The notes beneath the pieces were generated by a model, which was not told the DNA's origin, did no database searches, and saw only the letters and a program-made list of their open reading frames with translations. From Lobosporangium transversale (taxonomy: Eukaryota; Mortierellomycota; Mortierellomycetes; Mortierellales; Mortierellaceae): a stretch of DNA of 64,000 nucleotides. The DNA is taken from NCBI RefSeq assembly GCF_002105155.1, contig NW_019029022.1, positions 248,001 to 312,000 on the forward strand. The letters run 5' to 3'. The position numbers and the translations under genes are program-made. The stretch's first letter is position 1. Each line of letters starts with the position of its first letter. This document shows positions 45,218 to 57,055 of the stretch, piece after piece.

Positions 45218-47085
45218 TTACGGTGTGCCACCTTTACTACCGCGTCCTTTAGGACCTGAGGGTAAATCAAGTACACCCATCTTAGTTTTCAATAATTCAC
45301 TTACAACTACAGGGTTGGCTCGCCCTTGACTCTGCTTCATGATCTGGCTGATGAAGAAGCCAATAATGCCAGCATTCCCGTTTTTTATCGCCTTCACTTT
45401 GTCGGGATATTTTGAAAGGATAGTATCGCACAACTTCTCTAACTCATCTCGGCCGCTCATTTGTCTCCAACCCCTTTCTTCTGCAATCGCAAGGGCATCT
45501 CTTGAATCACCTTCGACCATCAGGTCCAAAACCGTCTTACCAATCTTAGCTGAGATGATTCCTTGATCGATACAGTCTACAAGCGAGCCCAATTGTGAGG
45601 CTTTAACAACATTATCACTGAAGCTGATGTCACGCGTATGCAGTCTCCCCAGAAGTTCATGGATTATCCTATCATTGGCATGTTTTGATATTAGTTTACC
45701 TCAAACAAGTATATCAGACTATTCACAAAGTAGGAAAATAATAATAATAATAATAATAAAAAAGATTGATTTCTCCAAAGTAATTCTCCTTTACCAGCGG
45801 ACAACACTCTTGGTATTGCGTCCTGAAGCAACAATACTTTCAAAATACTCGACCATTCTATCCTCACCCATCAAAGTGCGTGCCTCAATCGTTCCAAGTT
45901 GGTATTGATGCATGATCCTATCCCTTCGAGCATCCGGTAATTCTGGTAAGTTCTCCTTCAATGCTTGTATTGTATCGTGACTGAGAACAAGCCGAGGTAG
46001 ATCAGGCTCAGGCATATACCGATAGTCAGGTGCTGATTCCTTGCTACGGATCCTAAATGTCTCGCCCGTCGACGCATTAAATCCACGAGTTTCCTGGGAA
46101 ACAGGAAAATTAGATTCATAACATGAAATCTGACGATTGATTTCTGCATCTAAAAATTTAAATGGGACTGATAAGAACCCCCTGCTACTTGATAGTGAAT
46201 CCGGCAAACAGATTTCTTCTTTAAAGAGCGAGAGTATTACCGATGGCATCACTGACTAATTTGATACTGTTCAAATTTTTGATTTCACATCTCGCGCCAT
46301 ATGGCTTCCCTATTTCATGAACAGAAACATTCACATCGCATCGCATCGATCCCTGGATAGGATTATATGGGAGGGAATAAAAAATCAGATAGAATAGTCA
46401 GATCAACCTGTTATGAATTTTTTTTCGTTTTTTTTTTGATACCTAGAATATCCATTTACCTCATCCATATTCGCATCAGAACTATTTACTGCGCGCAAAA
46501 GTGCCTGTAATTTTTTGATGAGGATTCCAGCCTCCTTTGATGAGCGTAAATGAGGTTTTGTAACTATTTCCATTAATCCTGCACCCGCTCTGTTAAGGTC
46601 CAGGAGTGTCAAGCCTGGGTAAATGTCGTGAAGTGATTTACCAGTATCTTGTTCGAGTTGAACCTGCTCAATGCCAACGACAAGTGTGTAATCTAAACCA
46701 TCGAGTGGTGAAATAACTATTTTTCCATTCTGCGCCAATGGTTCTAAAGTCAATGTAACGACGATGATAATAAAAAAAGAAAAAGGATAAGTCTATAATA
46801 GTTAAGGGTTTACGGTTCGGAAGCATTATAATAATAGTAATAGTAAGCATGCTCTTATGCTGTTGAGAAAAGGAAGGAGAGACGTTACCGTAATGTTGTG
46901 TGATCTGGTACCCTTGAGGTAGATCTGGATAAAAGTAGTGCTTTCGGTCAAAAGATGAAACTGGATAAACATGTGCATCCAGTGCTAAGGATGTTTTGAC
47001 AGCCAAATCAACACATTCTTGGCTCAATTGCTACTCATATCGGTAAAGGGATGTGAGATTTTTTGTTTGATAAATCGGTACCCTG

Positions 47086-47117
<32 letters not shown>

Positions 47118-47481
47118 CACTTACAGGGAGAGTGCCAGGGTAGGCGGCGTCGATTAACGAAACATTTGTATTGGTATTTGCGAGGAAGGAAGTTTTTGAA
47201 TTCGAAAACAGTTTTGTGGATGACTTAATCTGTGCATGAATTTCTAAACCAATGATCGGCTCCCAGCGGCCCTTTATGATGTTTCTATTTGGTTGTGTCC
47301 ATTCGTGAACGATTGGTGAAGTGGGTGTTATAGTAGATAAACATCTTGGTGTGGCTCGACCCTGATAAAGTGTTGAAGTCCAGAATCTGGATGAGGCCGT
47401 CCATAAACCTATAGGCCTTGCTGCTGTTTTCACTCCCACTATCCTAGACACTGCTAGGTATTGTGAATGCATGCTGATCAT
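45218..47481 (-). CDS. GATB: Mitochondrial glutamyl-tRNA(Gln) amidotransferase subunit B
   Basis: GatB binds and activates the misacylated Glu-tRNA(Gln), which GatCAB converts to Gln-tRNA(Gln) in mitochondria (PET112 in yeast). Exons 47481-47125, 47030-46889, 46743-46460, 46352-46241, 46149-45795 and 45668-45218 give 566 residues. The first 60 or so residues are rich in Arg, Ser and Thr with few acidic residues, as in a transit peptide. Motifs: [76 protein letters not shown] with [23 protein letters not shown], and the C-terminal GatB/YqeY helical domain ([18 protein letters not shown]). A second Met at codon 4 is possible. Intron 5 carries a TAA/ATA microsatellite. Confidence 0.96.
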
Positions 47482-47631
47482 TCTTTATGCGGGATTCAGC
47501 GAATTGTTCAGTTGCGAGAAAGATAAAGAAAGGCGTAACACAAATTTTTCAAAAAGGTCTCAGAACAGCAAACCTTGTCACCTCTTTATTTTCTGCCATT
47601 ACACTTACCAACATCAACCTAGCCCATTGAC

Positions 47632-48847
47632 ATGTCTGCAAAAGACCTAGCCATCAGCACCACTCAGTCAGCGCCCGCTGACGCTGAGGGCGAAGAGCCC
47701 TCTCAAGCAATGCCTCTCTCGCCAGCATCAGTCAGAAGTTACCAAAAGAAAAAGTTGAGTAAAGGTCGTGGAGAGCCTTCAAAAGAACCAGACCTTTTCT
47801 CTGAAGAGGAATCGGACTCAGGAAGTGACGATAAATTTCAAGAGAGCGATAAAAAAGCTGAAGACGACGAAGATGAAGATCATTTTAAACATTTGGATCC
47901 ACGGCTAGAAGCACTCGATGGTACTATAAAATTAAAGTCTGCTTCAGAGAAGAAGAAGGACAAGGAGCAGGACAATGATGACGATGAGGAGCAGGAGGAT
48001 GACTCGATTGAAGACGACGACAGTGAAACTACGGCATCATCCAATCCACTAGCGCAAGGCATGGCCAATATGGAGCTTGGCGGTGCCACCACCGCTTCTA
48101 CTGTATCTGGAACACCAGTATCTCAGTCCCAACCTAAAATATCGCAAAGTAACATGGAAGAAGGAAGCGAAGCCAACCAGGATTCAATGAGCACTGGAAC
48201 AGATACAATCGCCTCCGCTGACTCTATAACACCATCTCAGCTAGAACGTCTACAAGAGCCTATTAAACCGCACATTGCACTTCCATGTCTTGTCGAGACT
48301 GCCAAGAACCCAGCTCGGACACGCATTACACTCAAATATGCTGGGAAGGACCATGGGACTGATAGTAACTCTATCATGGAAGAACAAGATCAGAAGAGGT
48401 CTACTCGTGGTCGTAAAAATTACATGGTGGCCACGGATCTATCAGGAGAGAGCTGGCATGCTACTGAGTGGACTATCACAACTATTCTTCGTAACGGAGA
48501 CGAAATGAACGTTGTCACCATTGTAGAAGACGAGAAGAATGGTAAATAGAAACAAGCTATTATCAATAGTTTTACAAGGAACTTTGTGCTCCATGAAAAA
48601 ACGATGCTCATTTTTTTCTTTTATCGTTCATTTATTCGTTTATAGACAACAACAAAGGTGTCAAGAAGGGAATTCAAATAGAGATGCGCGAGGATGCTGA
48701 AAAGCTGACAAAGAATATTCATGAGCAGCTGGAACACACTTGCTTACGAGACATTACAGTAGTTATCCATATTGTTGCGGCAACTAAGTCAATGGGAGCT
48801 AAGGAGCTATTGATTGAAATGGTAATGGAGAAGTTGATACCATATTA

Positions 48848-48879
<32 letters not shown>

Positions 48880-49267
48880 CAAGGATTGACGCACTATGGA
48901 TGCTGACTTACTATTTTTATTTTATTTTTTTATACTCAAGATTGATGATTTAGAAGATCTGTCCACGGTCATTGTAGGGTCGCGTGGCCGAGGCGCTATT
49001 AAAGGGTAAGCTGAGATATCCTATAATGTTTTCACCTGAGCATAAAAACAAAATACTAAGAATAACCACTTTCTCGATAACAGACTGCTTCTAGGATCCA
49101 TTAGTAACTTCTTGGTCCACAACTCATCTGTTCCTGTGATGGTGGTCAGGGCACCCAAGAAGTCCAAGGGCAAGAAGAAATCCAGAAGGAGTCACATTCC
49201 AGAGCAACTAAGGAGTGTCAAAGAGGCCAATCTCAAGTACCAACAAGCTTTTGCAGATGACTGTTAA
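47632..49267 (+). CDS. Universal stress protein (UspA) domain protein with acidic N-terminal region
   Basis: Exons 47632-48541, 48646-48821, 48941-49005 and 49084-49267 give 444 residues. The first 260 residues are disordered, Ser/Glu/Asp-rich, with an almost pure acidic stretch (QDNDDDEEQEDDSIEDDDSE) around 110-130. A UspA fold follows: strand 1 YMVATDLSGESWHATEWTI, INVVTIVEDE-like second strand (MNVVTIVEDE), ITVVIHIVAATKSMGAKEL, and the nucleotide-binding loop GSRGRGAIKGLLLGSISNFL with SSVPVMVV, which fits the G-2X-G-9X-G(S/T) pattern of ATP-binding members. The C-terminus is Lys/Arg-rich (KKSKGKKKSRRS). A cytosolic or nuclear role in stress response is inferred; no partner is suggested by context. 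The start follows a good upstream leader and no earlier in-frame Met is near. Confidence 0.88.
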
Positions 49268-49511
49268 GAAGCCCAGTTTAAAGTATTTTCCGTGATATTG
49301 AACCTAAGAATAAAGGACTTTGGATACCACGTACAATTTTTTTTATAGACGTCAAATGTGGGCTATACATACCGACAGTCACTGCAGGGGTCGGGAACAA
49401 ATGTTGCTGAAACGGCCAATTTGCTTTTCGCACATCTTTCTTTTTCTTTTCTTCCTTTCAGTTTAATTAATATACACTTCATCTCTCATTGTCATCCCTG
49501 GGATTCCAGCC

Positions 49512-49526
49512 ATGCCCCAGCGATGA
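49512..49526 (+). promoter_or_regulatory. Four-codon uORF overlapping the TGDS-like start codon
   Basis: ATG CCC CAG CGA TGA; its stop overlaps the main ATG as ATGA. If the transcript starts upstream, this arrangement could favour termination-reinitiation or dampen translation. A longer main frame starting at 49358 would be an alternative reading. Confidence 0.4.
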
Positions 49527-49744
49527 ATTCTCAGGATGCACTTTTAGACGACATTCATACTGACCTTCTTGGACGCAACGATTCGCCTGCTTCACTTGCT
49601 TCATCTGGTGCAGCTTGTAACTTCGATGGTGTCTATACAAAAAGGATTCTTTTGACAGGAGGAGCAGGGTTTATGTGAGTGTAGAGAGATACTTATTTCC
49701 TTTATGATGAGGTTTCCTCGTCATTCTCTCATTCTCTCATTCTC

Positions 49745-49778
<34 letters not shown>

Positions 49779-50417
49779 CAGTTGAGGTGATACGGGTTAC
49801 AATATGAAAACTAATGACATTTGACACTATTTCTAGAGGCTCTGCTCTTGTCAGGAAACTGGTCCTTAACTACCCGGAGTACTTTGTTCTTGTACTCGAC
49901 AAGTTGGATTATTGTAGTTCTCTCAACAATCTTTATCCTTTCCTTCCCCCTGGATCCCATCCAAGGCACCCATCTTCCAGTACAATAGATGAGCTATTGA
50001 ACGTCAAGACTACATTATCAACAGCATCAGCTCAAGGAGCCATAAAAATGACAGAGAATAGTGGTCGTACAAGCTTGAAACCATATCCAAACTTCAAATT
50101 TATCCATGGGGACATAACCGATCTGGACACAGTACAGAATGCTATGATGGAGTATCAAATTGATACAGTCATTCATATGGCCGCACAGACACATGTAGAC
50201 AAGTCGTTTGGAGAGTCTATCGATTTCACTACGAATAACGTCTTGGGGACCCATGTTATGCTCGAGGCTACTCGCAAAGTGTTTTGTCCTCCTGTTCGTG
50301 GAGGCGATGGAAAATCAATTAATACTGTCAAGTCAATAGATAGCATGAAGCGATTTATTTTTGTATCCACGGATGAAGTCTACGGAGCCGTTCCGTTTGG
50401 TCTGGTAAAGTATGACG

Positions 50418-50450
<33 letters not shown>

Positions 50451-51613
50451 CGCTTGCTTTACTTCTCTTTTGGTATGATTCTAACTTTAAATATCTATTA
50501 ACATTACTTCTTATAGCCCGATGCTAAAGAAGACGCTCCATTGGCGCCTTCCAACCCATATTCTGCGACCAAAGCAGCAGCAGAATGTATGGTTCAGGCG
50601 TATCACAAATCATTTCGTATTCCTGTGATCATTACCCGAAGCAATAATATTTATGGACCTTTTCAGTATCCAGAAAAGATATTTCCAAAGTTCATCATGA
50701 GTCTCGTTGATGGCAACAACATCAATAATGGCCTTAGTCATAGCTACATTAGCGGCGCCAATAATATCAGCAATGGTAGTAGTGGTTCTCATGATCACGA
50801 TAACAAAAGCAACAGCAACGGCAAGCGATATAGCCATAGTGGTGGAGGATACTGTTATATCCATGGGTCTGGACGGCACTCTAGGACATATTTATATGTG
50901 ACCGATGTGGCCAATGCATTGGACGTGATCTTGCACCGTGGTGAGATTGGGCAAGTGTACAACATTGGAGGTGGACATGAAACCTGCAATCTGGAGCTCG
51001 CTCAGGATTTGATCCATCGCTTGATAATCCGGACTCCCGATCGCTCGAAGGACAGCATCATTTCAGGTAGCAACAACGATATTCTGAACCAATCGCAATT
51101 ACCTGAAATTGGAGAAGGATTAGTGGGAGTTGAAGGGCGTAGTCGGGACTATTCAGGCCCTAGACAAGACGAAGTTGTTCAGCATTTGAAGGAATGCAAA
51201 GAGTGCTCTGATAGGATTGTTTTTGTTGAAGATCGTGTTTTTAATGATGTTCGGTACGCTGTTGATGTCAGCAAGCTTATCAGTCTAGGATGGTCTCCTA
51301 AAGTACCATTCGAAATTGGGATTAGAAAAACAAGTAAGCTTTCTACTACTACCTCTATTGTTATTATTACTTTTATGCAGAGCCTTTGGTTATTTTACTA
51401 AGTAGTATTCTTTTCTCCATTAATTAATCTTCTACTTTTAGTTGCATGGTTTAAGGAGCATGGTCGTACGTGGTGGGGAGATATTCATCGAGCTCTTTAT
51501 CCTCATTCTGTCAAGCTCTCCGCTGAAGAATCAACAACAACATCAGCTATGCCATCACCTTTACTAACCTCTAAACATCTTTTGGATTCTCAAATTGATC
51601 AAGAAGCTTCTGG

Positions 51614-51617
<4 letters not shown>
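49523..51617 (+). CDS. TGDS: dTDP-glucose 4,6-dehydratase-like (TGDS/RmlB family) enzyme
   Basis: Short-chain dehydrogenase of the NDP-sugar 4,6-dehydratase type; the substrate could be dTDP- or UDP-glucose. Exons 49523-49674, 49837-50404, 50517-51333 and 51442-51617 give 570 residues, against about 350 in the family. Motifs: NAD-binding RILLTGGAGFIGSALVRKL (about 42-60), FIHGDITDLD, VIHMAAQTHVDKSFGESIDF, catalytic FVSTDEVYG, YxxxK in NPYSATKAAAE, ITRSNNIYGPFQYPEKIFPK, RTYLYVTDVANALD, YNIGGGHE, and the C-terminal GIRKTIAWFKEH. Extra length comes from Asn/Ser/Gly-rich loops at about residues 305-355 and 405-460, plus a Ser/Thr-rich tail. Fungal use in rhamnose or other deoxysugar synthesis is inference. 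It is convergent with the small membrane-protein gene; an A run follows the stop. Confidence 0.88.
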
Positions 51618-51648
<31 letters not shown>

Positions 51649-51797
51649 ATCGAGAAATAGCTATAAAAGTATATATTGTATCATTTTCTATAGAAGCTGA
51701 AGTGAATGAGATAGTGTATAAAGATACCTGACGATTAATGACAAATGAAGCCACGCAAGTTTGAATGTCCTTTTGTTTGTCTTGCTCTGAGCACTAC

Positions 51798-52004
51798 TTA
51801 ATCCTGCTTCTTGGCCAGTTTGGCTTGTTTTTCTGCGTGCTCAGCCTTGCCAACTCGAACAATCCACATGATACAGAAGGCCAAGACAGAGCCGATGACG
51901 ATGAGACAAATGGTTATTGTTCCTAGGATCCTGAATATAGATACTTCGTCAGTCTGAGCTTGATGTGGAGAAGAATAGGCGTACTTTTCAGAGACGGTAT
52001 TCAT
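51798..52004 (-). CDS. Small single-pass membrane protein, 68 residues
   Basis: Frame MNTVSEKYAYSS... ends KLAKKQD. A hydrophobic helix of about 25 residues (FRILGTITICLIVIGSVLAF and following) sits between a polar N-terminus and a basic, helical C-terminus with Lys and Ala (KAEHAEKQAKLAKK). Size and layout resemble small organellar or ER membrane proteins, but I do not recognise the family. The T run at 52017-52045 (A run in the transcript) lies just upstream of the ATG, probably in the leader or a 5' intron. The frame extends upstream through that run, but that part is low-complexity. Confidence 0.55.
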   Translation of the reverse strand: MNTVSEKYAYSSPHQAQTDEVSIFRILGTITICLIVIGSVLAFCIMWIVRVGKAEHAEKQAKLAKKQD

Positions 52005-52014
52005 GATAGAATGA

Positions 52015-52045
<31 letters not shown>

Positions 52046-53037
52046 CGTATTTCTTGGTATTGTCCTGTCGATATCTTGAATTCTGATGCTGAAATACCTG
52101 TCCACGAGAGAGGAAAGAAATGGAGAAATGAAAAATGCAAAAGAAAAGAAAAGAGAGAAAAAGAGAATGTGGCAAATAAAGTAAGGAAAGTGTTGCCCAA
52201 CCAACGCTTACTGCTTGTGCACGTTGTCACCGCTACCGCCAATTAAAATGAGACTCGGAATCAGTTGTAATCGCCCTGCTTTGATTGTCAGCACTGTATC
52301 CGTCAATATTAATGACATGCTCCAAGTGCTTGATGACGATGACTTTGCCTTTGCCTTTGCTGACCTAGACCCTCATCGCCATTTCATTCGCAGTGCACGC
52401 AAATCAAATAGATTTCTATTTTATTTATTTTGTTTTATTTCAAAAATGGAATCCTCATATTTCACAGGAGACAACCGATCATGGTACTTGAGACTCAGCG
52501 AGCTTTAGTTTAGGCAAGCCCCCTTTCCTAACCAGCGTACCAAAAAAACAGCAACAACAGGATCGAGTAAAGCAAAAAGGCTCGAGAATGTTGAACACTA
52601 GGCTTGGCAGCTCTACATAACCACAATTCTTGCCAAGATAAAAAATCCACAAAGAGAGAACAAAAAAAAAGAGAAAAGAAAACAGTCGACGAAAGAGCCT
52701 CGGATGGATACTCTCTTGAACGATTGGACTAAACCCAAATAGACGGGAAGTGCACTTATTCCTCTTTCTTTTTTTCTGCTCCCTGCCAGCGCCCCCAATC
52801 CTCCCTTCTCTCCTTTTAAACTGTAATCTTTTGCAAGTAGTTGTGTTTTTTCGTTTTTTTTTTGTTTTTTTTTTTTTGTTTTTTTTTTTTTTTTGTTTTA
52901 AGTTTTTTGCGGGCGGTATATGCTGAGGGTGCTGTGCATTTCTGGAGGCTTTCTTCCTTTTTTTTTTTTTTTCCCGCAGTCAGGTGCCAGATAAAAGGTT
53001 GGGAGAATATCCTGGTATGACTCCTTATCAACAGCTA
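52005..53037. other. Spacer between small membrane-protein gene and UPF1
   Basis: No convincing gene in 1 kb. It contains interrupted T runs with regular G (52847-52898) and another T run (52959-52972), all within about 200 bases of the UPF1 stop. A 97-codon plus frame at 52215-52508 has no family features. Confidence 0.5.
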
Positions 53038-55874
53038 TTAATACTGTGTAAAACCCTGGGATTGGAATCCATTGGGTGCAAACGAATCCTGGCTCAGATA
53101 ATCATCCTGCTGAGACTTGTAATCATCCAAATAGCCCATGCTCTCCTGACTCATCAATGAACTCATTCCATGTCCTAAACCATGATGGTTCTGTACGCCA
53201 TGAAGACGATCTGATTGTGAGATACCGATGGATGCCTGTGACGAATATGTATTCTGAGTCAATGGGCGAGAGCTGATGCCGTTATTATTGTTGTTGTTAC
53301 TCAAACCAGCCAATTTGCCACTCTTGCGGCCTCCAGCATAAGAAGACTGGGACAAATCTTGAGTGAACGGAGCCTGTGATCCAACATTAGGCTGGCCGGT
53401 GTTACTGTTGTATCGAGAAGAGCTACTCGAGTATTCCGATACATATTGGCTGTTGCCCCGGCGTGCTAAGCAATTTTTAAAATAAACCCGTGTCAGCTTT
53501 ACATTTAGTAACAATCAAACTGTGTCCAAATTAAAAAAACATGCAGTTCATACCTGTACTTGCCAAGGGAGGTCGCGCAAACACCTCTCGAGCATCGACA
53601 GCATGGGCTTGACCATTAAGAAATCGCTCATCTGGATTGTATGCCTTACGTGGTTTGCTGAACTGAATCATACTGATCTTCAAATTGTTCAATGGTCCTT
53701 CTACTAGGCAGTCAAGTTCTTTGTAATGGACGAGCAAATGATGCCAAAGTGGATGCTATTATTTCACATAAAACAGTGTTAATATAAAACAAATTCCTCC
53801 ATATTGGTCATGACCCGACGTTAATCCTACTTAAGAAAAGAAAAGAAAAGAAAAGAAACTACAAGCGGTGATTGTTTACCTTGCTGAGAACCTTGGGATT
53901 ACCTAAAATAACTAGACCATACCGTGCACGTGTGAGAGCGACATTTAACCGACGAGGATCATTCAAGAAACCGATACCCTGATGCTCGTTACTGCGAACA
54001 CAGCTGACAATAATATAGTCTTTTTCTCGCCCTTGGAAAGCATCAACACTAGCAACCTCAATTTCTTTATAGAGCTCTTTGCGCATAGAGCCGTTAAAAC
54101 CCATGTAGTTCACCAAATAAGAACGTTGGCCTTCATATGGTGTAATAATTCCAATCTGCTGAGGTAGGATACCAGATTTGAGAAACTTGGTAACAACCTT
54201 TTCACAGTTGGAAGCCTCTGTACGGTTAAGATATGATGTTCCTGAAGATGAAATCTCTTCCTGACCAAGACACGAGTAGAAGAACATGGGTGACTCTGCT
54301 ACAGGCCATGGAAAGTCCACATGCTTCCTTAAACGCTCTGCGGTGGTGACACCATTCTGAAGTGATCCTTCATAAAACATATTGCTAGGATATTCGGAAA
54401 GACATGGATGCATACGATATTGAACCTGAAGACGAATCGGGTGCAGACCCAAGATAATCAGACGCTCGAAAAGTGATTGGCAAAGGCCTGCTCTAGCAGC
54501 CTTCTTATTCATGATGACAGGGCCGAGTTGCTGATGATCACCCACGAGAACAGCCTGCTTTGCTCCCAAAACAAGAGGGATCATGCACTCAGGCTCGGTC
54601 GCTTGAGTTGCCTCATCAATCAGCACTGTCCTGAACTTGAGTTTCGACAAACGAGGGTCTCCAGCACCGACACAGGTGCACAAAATGACGTCAGCGTTCT
54701 AAATAGGATGATAGAGTATTCGAATTTAGGCTCGTATAAAAATGCTTTGACCAAGCGGTTGACCATATTCAATTTTTTTTAACTTACGCTCAAAATCTCA
54801 CGTTCGCACTGTTTCTTCAATGCCTTATACTTCTTCTCATCACTACTACTCAATTCACCTTGCTCGTTCTTGAGTTGGATAAGTTTTTGAAGCTCAGGGT
54901 TTGTGTCGTTATTAATAACTTGCTCGTGTAAAGTAAGTGCCTTGACAGGCGAATCCAGAGCCTCACGCGATTTTGCAGTCATGCGTACTACTTTAAGTCG
55001 CGTTGCATTGATTTTTTCGGTTAACTGATCGACAGCCACGTTACTAGGTGCGCAAACTAAGACTTGACCCATATTCATCTTGGCAAGATGATACACCAAT
55101 GAAGCTGAAGTAACCGTTTTTCCAGTGCCTGGGGGGCCTTGAATAAGACTGAGAGGCTTCTGAAGGACACTCTTTACAGCAAATACTTGCGAATGGTTGA
55201 GCTCAGGTAGATTAGGTGCAGAGAACCGTTTAGGCATTTGAGTTTTCAAGATCTGAGACTCTACTTCATGTCCTAAGAGTCGATGGTAAATATAACCGCT
55301 CACAGAAGATTCATCTACCGCAAAAGTCTTCATAGCCAGTTGCATGCGGTCAAAGCTAGTCGATTTCCACACAAAGTCTACTGAAAAATTATGGTTGATC
55401 TCCACTGGTGTATCATCACTTCTTCGTAGCTCAAGTCCTACATCATCACTGACATCTAAAAAAAAAGAAAAGAAAAGTGAGAATGCATTCAGATATTCGG
55501 TATTAACATTATTGTTAATGCTTGAAAGGATCAGAGCTCACATACTATTGGGCAGCTTGATGACGTGACCAGTACATTCCCAAGGCTTGCGCAATTCACC
55601 ATTGTATCGGAGACGAAGTTCATCCCCGACAGCCAGACGTAATTCCTCGAATTTTGCAAACGCGAACCAGGCAACGCGTTTTTGATTCAACCCCATATCC
55701 CACGTAACAGTGATGCCGTCCTGTGTCTGTGATTCCTTAAGCCTTTTATCATAATCAGCCTCCATCTTGACAAGAGGTCCGAAAATATTTTGATATTGAT
55801 ATGCATCCTCATATCTATGATAGAAAAATGCTAGATTTAGTATTATTGCTACCGTAGATTACTTGGTTCAAAAA

Positions 55875-55905
<31 letters not shown>

Positions 55906-57055
55906 TAAAATAAAAAACTGCACAATCAATGATAGGCTATATAAAATTGTATATACCAACCTTGTCAAGACTGACTGCGGTTCGTCATCCGCTCCTGGTC
56001 GTTCAAGATCCTCCAAAGTAGCGTTCGGATTTTCTCTCCAGAGATCCTCAAGCTTTGTAATTTGCATTGCAGTAATCTGACGTGCTCGAAGTTGTTCCTG
56101 CTCTGGTGGAATCTTGACGAGCCATGATAAAAAGCACCTGTCATCAATCAAAGGAAGCCATTGGGATGTATCCCAATTCATATCCTTGCTGCTTGGCATG
56201 GAGGCGCATGGTTGACTAAATCCAGCAGGTGGAAATTTTAGACAAGAAAATGATTTTAGCTGTAAATTTCTACAGCATCTACAATATTGCTCATAAGTCA
56301 GGTATAAGAAAAGAAGGCTTACCGACAGAGTAAGACTACAACAGTATCGCTTTTGGCGGGAATAAAGCCAAGTAAAAATACGTTTTTGCATCCGCAGTTA
56401 TAGCATTCGAGCGTGGTCTCTCCCAAGGGTGACAAGGCGTGTAGCACGACCTCCTTGTGCTTGGCACGAACGAGATGATTAATGATATGTGAGCCAGAAG
56501 TGTTTCCACGTGAGTTGCAAAACCACTTTTTACATGTTTCACACTTGACAACAGAAGCAGGCGAGTGGATGCCGCAATATCTATTCAGAGGAGGACATAT
56601 TATATAGTACCATGTTATTAATCCATGATATAGCAGCCAATGTTCCTTGAAGATAGACGTTGTGCCAACAAAAACAAAAAAAACAAAAAACAAAAAAAAA
56701 GTAAAGAAAAGTAAAGAATAACTACGTACTTGCATGCATGAGGGGGGAGTTCGGTCAGTGCCAAAGGCTGATCACCTCCATCTTGTTCGTCCACTTCTTC
56801 AGCGCCCTTATGTTCTCCGTTCCCAGGACTATCATCATGTCTGCCAAGTTCGGATTGAGATTGAGGTCCACCACTCAAAGAAAGGTTCATAAAATTTAAA
56901 TCGTCTTGAGTACCATCATTGTGTTGAGTCTGTGAGGCCATGCCATAGTCGTTATACTCGTATTGTGAGTCTTGAGTACCTGCTTCGAATTCAAGGTAGT
57001 CGAAGCCACCATCCTCGTCGCCTCCTTGCGACATGGCATAGTCTGGGTAAGACAT
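53038..57055 (-). CDS. UPF1: UPF1, RNA helicase of nonsense-mediated decay
   Basis: SF1 helicase that drives nonsense-mediated mRNA decay in the cytoplasm. Exons 57055-56730, 56580-56323, 56215-55961, 55814-55546, 55455-54788, 54698-53880, 53755-53554 and 53465-53038 give 1074 residues. N-terminal acidic region, then the Cys/His zinc domain that binds UPF2 ([43 protein letters not shown]). Helicase motifs: [20 protein letters not shown] (Walker A, about 478), [34 protein letters not shown] (about 616), [51 protein letters not shown] and [18 protein letters not shown]. Both tails are rich in SQ/TQ dipeptides: about seven in residues 1-105 and twelve in the last 143 residues, as in animal UPF1, where SMG1 phosphorylates such sites. 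Confidence 0.97.

Noticed and set aside
52215..52508. 97-codon plus-strand frame
   Set aside because: No family features; it lies in the promoter side of the small membrane-protein gene and has promoter-like composition.
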